DNA from: Mycolicibacterium frederiksbergense | GTDB lineage: Bacteria > Actinomycetota > Actinomycetes > Mycobacteriales > Mycobacteriaceae | NCBI RefSeq assembly: GCF_012223425.1 | Contig: NZ_CP038799.1 | Coordinates: 4,696,249 to 4,760,248 of the forward strand | Direction: 5' to 3' | Length of the DNA stretch: 64,000 bases | Shown: positions 59,619 to 64,000 of the stretch, piece by piece | How positions within the stretch are numbered: the stretch's first letter is position 1 | Layout: every line of letters starts with the position of its first letter | The notes under the pieces: model-generated | Told to the model about the DNA's origin: nothing | Seen by the model: only the letters and a program-made list of their open reading frames with translations | Databases searched by the model: none | Program-made: the position numbers and the translations under genes

Positions 59619-60163
59619 GGCGTCCAGCCCGGTACCTGGCCGAAGTCCCGGATATCCGACGGGACCGGCGGGGCGCCGTCGCCCTTGCCGTACACCGCGA
59701 CCACCACGGTGCGGTCCAGCATGCTCTCCGACCACACGCCGATGTCCACGTTCGAGCAGTCGGACATGATCGCGTGATAGTCGGGCCGGTGGAACCACTG
59801 GTTGATCAGCTCGATGCCGCTGATCGCCAGCGCCGGGTTGATCGCGACCGTCTCGGCGACCGCGCCGGCGTATCCGGCGTTGCGGGCCCGGTCGGCGACC
59901 GTGGTGCCGTCCGAACCGATGTCCCCGTCCAGCGCCCGGTTGTTCAGCACGTCGTTGGTGTGCCACTGCGCAGCCAGCCGGAGCTTCGGGTTCACCTTGA
60001 TATCTGTGTCACAGCCGGCCTTGTGCTGCATCGTGTACACGTTGGCGACCACGCTGTTGTTGAGCCGGCGGTTGTCGGCATTGGCGGTGGGCGCGGTGAG
60101 TACCGCGCCGGCGGCCAGCGCGACGACAGGAAGGGCCGTGACGCAACGGTGGACGTTGTTCAT
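59615..60163 (-). CDS. secreted CAP-domain protein
   Basis: A 182-residue exported protein. The signal peptide (NNVHRCVTALPVVALAAGAVLTAPTANA) probably ends near residue 29. The mature part matches the CAP/SCP outline: LRLAAQWHTNDVLNNRAL, then AETVAINP and ELINQWFHRPDYHAIMSDC. Several canonical CAP cavity residues are weak, so lipid binding or another function is uncertain. It starts 11 bp after the amiA2 stop and probably belongs to that transcript. Confidence 0.75.
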   Translation of the reverse strand: MNNVHRCVTALPVVALAAGAVLTAPTANADNRRLNNSVVANVYTMQHKAGCDTDIKVNPKLRLAAQWHTNDVLNNRALDGDIGSDGTTVADRARNAGYAGAVAETVAINPALAISGIELINQWFHRPDYHAIMSDCSNVDIGVWSESMLDRTVVVAVYGKGDGAPPVPSDIRDFGQVPGWTP

Positions 60164-60174
60164 AGCCGGTGACC

Positions 60175-61632
60175 TTACGTCAGGGCGTCGGCGTCCCACC
60201 AGGGATCCGGCTGTTTGACCCCCCAGCCGTTGACCGCCTCCAGCGCGGCGGCCAGTGAGATGAGCATCGGTTCGCTATCGGCCGGCCCCATCAGCTGTAC
60301 GCCGATCGGCAGGCCGTCGGAGGTGAAGCCGGCCGGGATGTTGATCGAGGGCCAGCCCAGCAGGTTCCACGGCCAGGTCACCGGGCAGGCCCGGATCATG
60401 GCCCGGTCGGTGGCCAACGGCCCGCGGTCGTCGTACTCGTCGACCCGGGGTGGCGGCAGCGCGGTGGTGGGGGCCAGCACCACGTCGGCGATGTTGAAGA
60501 TCCAGCCGATCCGGCGCTGGGCCTGCGCCTCGGCCGCGCGGGCCTTGCGCAGGGTGTGCTGGGACAGCAGCCAGCCGGTGCGGATATTGCTCCGGGTACG
60601 CTTGTCCAGCGGCACCTCGGAGCCCAGGCGGTGCTGCCAGTCCACCAGCCCCGCGGTGGAGCGGGCCAGGAAGTTCCAGGACATCCGCAGCCCGTAATCC
60701 GGATCGGCCTTGATGACGGTGTGCCCGAGCTGTCCGAGCTGATCGGCCACACCCTGCAGCGCTGCCGCGATCTCCGGGTGCAGCTCGGAACGGAACCCGT
60801 TGAACGGAAAGGCCGTGGACATCGCGACGCGCAGCGGGCCGGGGGCGCGACCGACGTGGTCGGACACCTGGACCGGAGCCGGTTTGTGCAGATCGCCGTC
60901 GGCGTTACCGGAGGCGGCGTCGAGCACGATGGCGGCGTCGGCGACGGTGCGGGCCAGCACGCCGTTGACGGTGATGCCGTTGAACGCCTCGGGCAGCGGC
61001 CAGGTCGAGATGCGGCCGCGCTGCGGTTTGATCCCGACCAGATGGGTCCAGGCCGCCGGTATCCGGACACTGCCCGCCCCGTCGGATCCGATCGCGGCGG
61101 TCACCAGACCGGCGGCCACCGCGGCGGCGCTGCCCCCGGAGGACCCACCCGGACTGTGCTCGCGTGACCACGGATTGCGGGTGTGGCCGAATCCCGGGCC
61201 GCTGGTGAACGGCCACTGACCCAGCTCGCAGGTATTGGTCTTGCCGACGATCACCGCACCGGCCGCCCGTAACCGCCGCACCACCTCGGCATCGGCGGTC
61301 GCGACCGGCCGTTCCCCGTCGGTGCCGAACCGGGTGGGCACCCCCGCCACGTCCACGTCATCCTTGACTGCGATCGGGATTCCCAGTAGTGGAAGTTGTT
61401 GCCCGGCAGCGCGTTTGCGATCAGCTTCGGCGGCATCGGCCAGCGCCTGCTCGGTCAGCACCACCCGGAAGGCATTCAGGGTGGGCTGGCTGGCCTCGAT
61501 GGCCGCCAGGGACCTGCGTACCAGTTGGTCGGACGTGGCCGAGCCGCTGGCGAGTCGGTACTGCAGCTGGGTGAGGGTGGGAAATCTGGGTGCAGGAGTC
61601 ATGCGGACGGGCGTTTTCTGGGTGAGAGCCAT
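60175..61632 (-). CDS. amiA2: amidase AmiA2
   Basis: A 485-residue amidase-signature enzyme; length and position between era and recO match M. tuberculosis amiA2 (Rv2363). The catalytic Lys is in PIAVKDDVDVAG at about 94. The signature is GGSSGGSAAAVAAG at about 173-186, followed by GSDGAGSVRIPAAWTHLVGIK. Substrate unknown. ATG 61632 was chosen; longer in-frame extensions run into recO and lack coding character. A TATCCT box (61643-61648, minus strand) lies 10 nt upstream. Confidence 0.9.
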   Translation of the reverse strand: MALTQKTPVRMTPAPRFPTLTQLQYRLASGSATSDQLVRRSLAAIEASQPTLNAFRVVLTEQALADAAEADRKRAAGQQLPLLGIPIAVKDDVDVAGVPTRFGTDGERPVATADAEVVRRLRAAGAVIVGKTNTCELGQWPFTSGPGFGHTRNPWSREHSPGGSSGGSAAAVAAGLVTAAIGSDGAGSVRIPAAWTHLVGIKPQRGRISTWPLPEAFNGITVNGVLARTVADAAIVLDAASGNADGDLHKPAPVQVSDHVGRAPGPLRVAMSTAFPFNGFRSELHPEIAAALQGVADQLGQLGHTVIKADPDYGLRMSWNFLARSTAGLVDWQHRLGSEVPLDKRTRSNIRTGWLLSQHTLRKARAAEAQAQRRIGWIFNIADVVLAPTTALPPPRVDEYDDRGPLATDRAMIRACPVTWPWNLLGWPSINIPAGFTSDGLPIGVQLMGPADSEPMLISLAAALEAVNGWGVKQPDPWWDADALT

Positions 61633-61642
61633 ACTGGGTTCG

Positions 61643-61648
61643 AGGATA
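61643..61648 (-). promoter_or_regulatory. candidate -10 box for amiA2
   Basis: TATCCT on the minus strand (TANNNT) ends 10 nt before the amiA2 ATG, giving an almost leaderless transcript. The 66-bp divergent gap (61633-61698) must also hold the recO promoter, for which CACTGT near 61690 is a weak candidate. Confidence 0.4.
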
Positions 61649-61698
61649 TCCGGCGTTGCGGTGCGGTCGATGTCACCGCGCGGTGACACACTGTCCGG

Positions 61699-62541
61699 AT
61701 GCGGTTGTACCGGGATCGAGCGGTGGTGCTGCGCCAGCACAAGCTCGGCGAGGCCGACCGGATCGTGACTCTGCTCACCCGCGAGAACGGCGTGGTCCGT
61801 GCGGTGGCCAAGGGAGTGCGCCGTACCCGGAGCAAGTTCGGGGCGCGGCTGGAGCCTTTCGCGCACATCGACGTTCAGCTGCACCCGGGGCGCAATCTCG
61901 ACATCGTCACCCAGGTGCAATCCATCGATGCGTTCGCCGTCGACATCGTCAGCGACTACGGCCGCTACACCTGCGCCTGTGCGGTGCTGGAGACCGCGGA
62001 GCGCCTCGCCGGTGAGGAACGCGCCCCGGTGCCCGCGCTGCACGGCCTGACGGTGGCGGCGCTGCGTGCGGTGGCCGAGGGTCGTCGTCCCCGCGAGCTG
62101 GTTCTCGATGCGTACCTGCTGCGGGCGATGGGGATCGCGGGCTGGGCGCCGTCGCTGACCGAATGCGCCCGGTGCGCGGCGCCCGGTCCACACCGGGCCT
62201 TCCACGTCGGCGCGGGCGGCAGCGTGTGCGTGCACTGCCGGCCGTCGGGGGCCGCGACCCCCGCGCAGGCCGTGATGGATCTGATGATCGCGCTGCACGA
62301 CGGTGACTGGGAGTTCGCCGAGGCGTCCGCCTCATCGCATCGCAGCCAGGCCAGCGGGCTGGTGGCCGCGCATCTGCAGTGGCACCTGGAACGTCAACTG
62401 CGGACATTGCCACTGGTGGAGCGCGTATACAGAGTTGATACCGCGGCCGTTGAACGCGGCGCGGGGGTGGTCGGGCAGGATATGGCCCATGGCTACCAAA
62501 CGGGGCAAGACCACGTACCCGCAGCTGCCCCCGGCGCCTGA
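61699..62541 (+). CDS. recO: DNA repair protein RecO
   Basis: A 280-residue recombination mediator. The N-terminal OB fold (LYRDRAVVLRQHKLGEADRIVTLLTRENG) precedes a helical domain with a zinc site formed by CARCAAPG and CVHCRP at about 155-180. It loads RecA at gaps with RecR. The 3' end overlaps uppS by 53 nt in another frame; the last 15 or so residues are therefore constrained by the uppS N terminus. Confidence 0.94.
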   Translation: MRLYRDRAVVLRQHKLGEADRIVTLLTRENGVVRAVAKGVRRTRSKFGARLEPFAHIDVQLHPGRNLDIVTQVQSIDAFAVDIVSDYGRYTCACAVLETAERLAGEERAPVPALHGLTVAALRAVAEGRRPRELVLDAYLLRAMGIAGWAPSLTECARCAAPGPHRAFHVGAGGSVCVHCRPSGAATPAQAVMDLMIALHDGDWEFAEASASSHRSQASGLVAAHLQWHLERQLRTLPLVERVYRVDTAAVERGAGVVGQDMAHGYQTGQDHVPAAAPGA

Positions 62542-63370
62542 GGACTACCCGGTTTTCCCGGACGTCTCGAGGTGGCCGGTGGTGTTCCCGGAGCTGCCGC
62601 CGCGCACCAACGGCGCGTTCTCCCGGCCGCCGCAGCACCCGTCGAAGGCGGCTGCTCCGCAGATCCCGGCCGACCAGGTTCCCAACCACGTCGCCGTCGT
62701 CATGGACGGTAACGGCCGGTGGGCCACCCAGCGCGGGCTGGGTCGCACCGAGGGACACAAGATGGGCGAGGCCGTCCTCATCGACATCACCTGCGGCGCC
62801 ATCGAACTGGGCATCAAACATCTTAGCGTGTATGCATTCTCCACCGAGAACTGGAAGCGCAGCACCGAAGAGGTGCGTTTCCTGATGGGCTTCAACCGCG
62901 AGGTGGTGCGCCGCCGCCGCGAGAACCTGGACGCCATGGGTGTCAACATGCGCTGGGTGGGCTCGCGGCCGCGCATGTGGAGCAGCGTCATCAAGGAGTT
63001 CGACATCGCCGAGCAGATGACGGTCGGCAACGACGTCATCACCGTCAACTACTGCGTGAACTACGGGGGCCGTACCGAGATCGTCGAGGCGGCAAGGCAA
63101 CTCGCCGAAGAGGCGGTCGCGGGCAAGGTCAACCCGAATCGCATCAGTGAGGCGTCCTTCGCCAAGCACCTGCACCGCCCCGACATTCCCGATGTCGACC
63201 TGTTCATCCGGACATCGGGGGAGCAGCGGGCCAGCAACTTCCTGATCTGGCAGGCGGCGTATGCCGAGTACGTCTTCCAGGACAAGCTCTGGCCCGACTA
63301 TGACCGCCGCGACCTGTGGGCGGCGTGCGAGGAATACGTCAACCGCAACCGCCGGTTCGGGCGGGCCTGA
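62489..63370 (+). CDS. uppS: long-chain (decaprenyl) diphosphate synthase, UppS family
   Basis: A 293-residue cis-prenyltransferase. A mycobacterial N-terminal extension (about 1-65, Pro-rich) precedes the catalytic core: AVVMDGNGRWATQRG with the essential Asp at about 72, FSTENWKRS near 118, and the C-terminal RTSGEQRASNFLIWQAAYAE. Length and position match Rv2361c, which makes the C50 carrier for cell-wall arabinogalactan and peptidoglycan. ATG 62489 lies within recO; it is the only start giving the conserved extension. Confidence 0.94.
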   Translation: MATKRGKTTYPQLPPAPEDYPVFPDVSRWPVVFPELPPRTNGAFSRPPQHPSKAAAPQIPADQVPNHVAVVMDGNGRWATQRGLGRTEGHKMGEAVLIDITCGAIELGIKHLSVYAFSTENWKRSTEEVRFLMGFNREVVRRRRENLDAMGVNMRWVGSRPRMWSSVIKEFDIAEQMTVGNDVITVNYCVNYGGRTEIVEAARQLAEEAVAGKVNPNRISEASFAKHLHRPDIPDVDLFIRTSGEQRASNFLIWQAAYAEYVFQDKLWPDYDRRDLWAACEEYVNRNRRFGRA

Positions 63371-63792
63371 TGGCATCCGGCGGGCAGGAGCGCAGCGACC
63401 CGGGAATGTCTTCGCTCGAGGATCGGCTCGCGGCCATCGCCGAGGCGTTGCTGACCGCCACCCGTGAGGACGACGGCGCGCTGACCGTGCACCACGACGG
63501 CACGTTCGCCTCGCTGCGGGTGGTGAGCGTCGGCGAGGGGCTGGACATGGTGTCGCTCAACCAGGTCCTGGCCTGGGACCTGCCGCTGGACGACGAGCTG
63601 CGCGCCACGGTGTCCGGGCACACCCGGGGCACCCTGCTGGGCACGGTGTCACTGGCCGAGAAGGATGACACCTCAGCGGATGTGCTGCTGCGCTACAACT
63701 TTCCGGGCTCGGGCCTGTCCGACGAGGCGCTCGGCACGCTGATCATGATGGTGCTGTCCACCGGCGCCGACGTGCGGCGCACGCTGACGTGA
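63370..63792 (+). CDS. conserved actinobacterial protein (Rv2360c-like)
   Basis: A 140-residue soluble protein. Its start overlaps the uppS stop (TGATG). The core runs SSLEDRLAAIAEALLTATRE, HHDGTFASLRVVSVGEGLDMVSLNQVLAWDLPLD and LLRYNFPGSGLSDEALGTL. The alpha/beta pattern resembles YbjN-type or secretion-chaperone folds, but this is only a shape impression. The location after uppS matches Rv2360c. Function unknown. Confidence 0.7.
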   Translation: MASGGQERSDPGMSSLEDRLAAIAEALLTATREDDGALTVHHDGTFASLRVVSVGEGLDMVSLNQVLAWDLPLDDELRATVSGHTRGTLLGTVSLAEKDDTSADVLLRYNFPGSGLSDEALGTLIMMVLSTGADVRRTLT

Positions 63793-64000
63793 CTCCGGTG
63801 ATCCGGATCGTTGCGGCCGTCGTGCTCGACGACCGCAACCATGTGCTGGTGGTCCGCAAGCGCGGGACCACGGCGTTCATGCAGCCCGGCGGAAAGATCG
63901 AACCGGGGGAGACGCCGGTGCAGGCGCTGCGCCGGGAGATCCGCGAAGAACTCGGCGCCGGCGTGGTGGAGGAATCCATCCGCTCGCTGGGACATCACGA
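63789..64000 (+). CDS. NUDIX hydrolase, N-terminal part
   Basis: GTG 63789 overlaps the previous stop (GTGA). The visible 70 residues begin VTPVIRIVAAVVLDDRNHVLVV and contain the NUDIX box GGKIEPGETPVQALRREIRE followed by ELGA, which matches GX5EX7REUXEEXGU and binds the divalent metal. The substrate nucleotide cannot be inferred. The gene is cut by the right edge of the window. Confidence 0.85.
   Translation, partial: MTPVIRIVAAVVLDDRNHVLVVRKRGTTAFMQPGGKIEPGETPVQALRREIREELGAGVVEESIRSLGHH

Noticed and set aside
61633..62298. 222-codon upstream extension of the amiA2 frame
   Set aside because: Antisense to recO and unlike any amidase N terminus; the ATG at 61632 gives the 485-residue length typical of AmiA2.
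1..64000. tRNA, rRNA and CRISPR arrays
   Set aside because: No cloverleaf-like gene, rRNA stretch or regularly spaced repeat array was recognised on either strand.

Overview
The window is about 68% GC chromosomal DNA from a fast-growing Mycolicibacterium-type mycobacterium. This rests on gene order: several blocks match the conserved neighbourhoods Rv2405 to Rv2359 of M. tuberculosis. These are the Rv2405-family gene and lepA, the trehalase/subI-cysTWA block, che1-cysH-sirA, hemW, mbtA to mbtH, hrcA-dnaJ2-rsmE-phoH-ybeY, and era-amiA2-recO-uppS. Most genes inside operons overlap at ATGA, GTGA or TGATG junctions. Many promoters are TANNNT boxes 6 to 10 nt before a start codon, the leaderless arrangement common in mycobacteria. 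No tRNA, rRNA or CRISPR was seen.

Layout. 1-2.2 kb: the start of a MetN-like ABC ATPase, a flavin monooxygenase and an orphan PemK/MazF-fold protein. 2.2-5.4 kb: lepA, a PknH-sensor-type lipoprotein and a methyltransferase. 5.4-6.9 kb: an intact IS481-type insertion sequence with about 50-bp inverted ends and a 16-bp direct repeat. 6.9-11.6 kb: a 13E12-type HNH protein, a GH15 trehalase and an FAD monooxygenase. 11.6-22.4 kb: sulfur assimilation in two arms. The plus arm is subI-cysT-cysW-cysA (sulfate import). The minus arm is sirA-cysH-che1 (sulfite reductase, APS reductase, sirohaem chelatase). Each arm starts with a short reading frame ending in consecutive Cys codons, and each has a hairpin over the ribosome-binding site of its first enzyme gene, which looks like paired cysteine-responsive attenuation. 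An amidase, a sterol-desaturase-family enzyme and a TetR regulator lie between the arms.

22.5-50.4 kb: hemW, then a complete mycobactin core cluster. mbtA and mbtB diverge from a region with two IdeR-like iron boxes. mbtB-mbtT-mbtC-mbtD-mbtE-mbtF-mbtG-mbtH run as one tightly overlapping unit. Downstream of mbtA, on the same strand, is a 1708-residue iterative type I polyketide synthase (KS-AT-DH-KR-ACP). Its architecture, size and motifs resemble 6-methylsalicylic acid synthases. Together with the aryl-AMP ligase MbtA this suggests a mycobactin capped with 6-methylsalicylate rather than salicylate, as known chemically for mycobactins of some fast growers. This is the most interesting system in the window.

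50.4-52.3 kb: a DUF559-type nuclease gene bracketed by near-perfect 29-bp inverted repeats, a DUF998 membrane protein and a small conserved protein. 52.4-64 kb: housekeeping genes: hrcA-dnaJ2-rsmE, phoH-ybeY-corC-(degenerate cytidine-deaminase fold)-era, the opposing amiA2-CAP pair, then recO-uppS, a small conserved gene and a NUDIX hydrolase cut by the window end.
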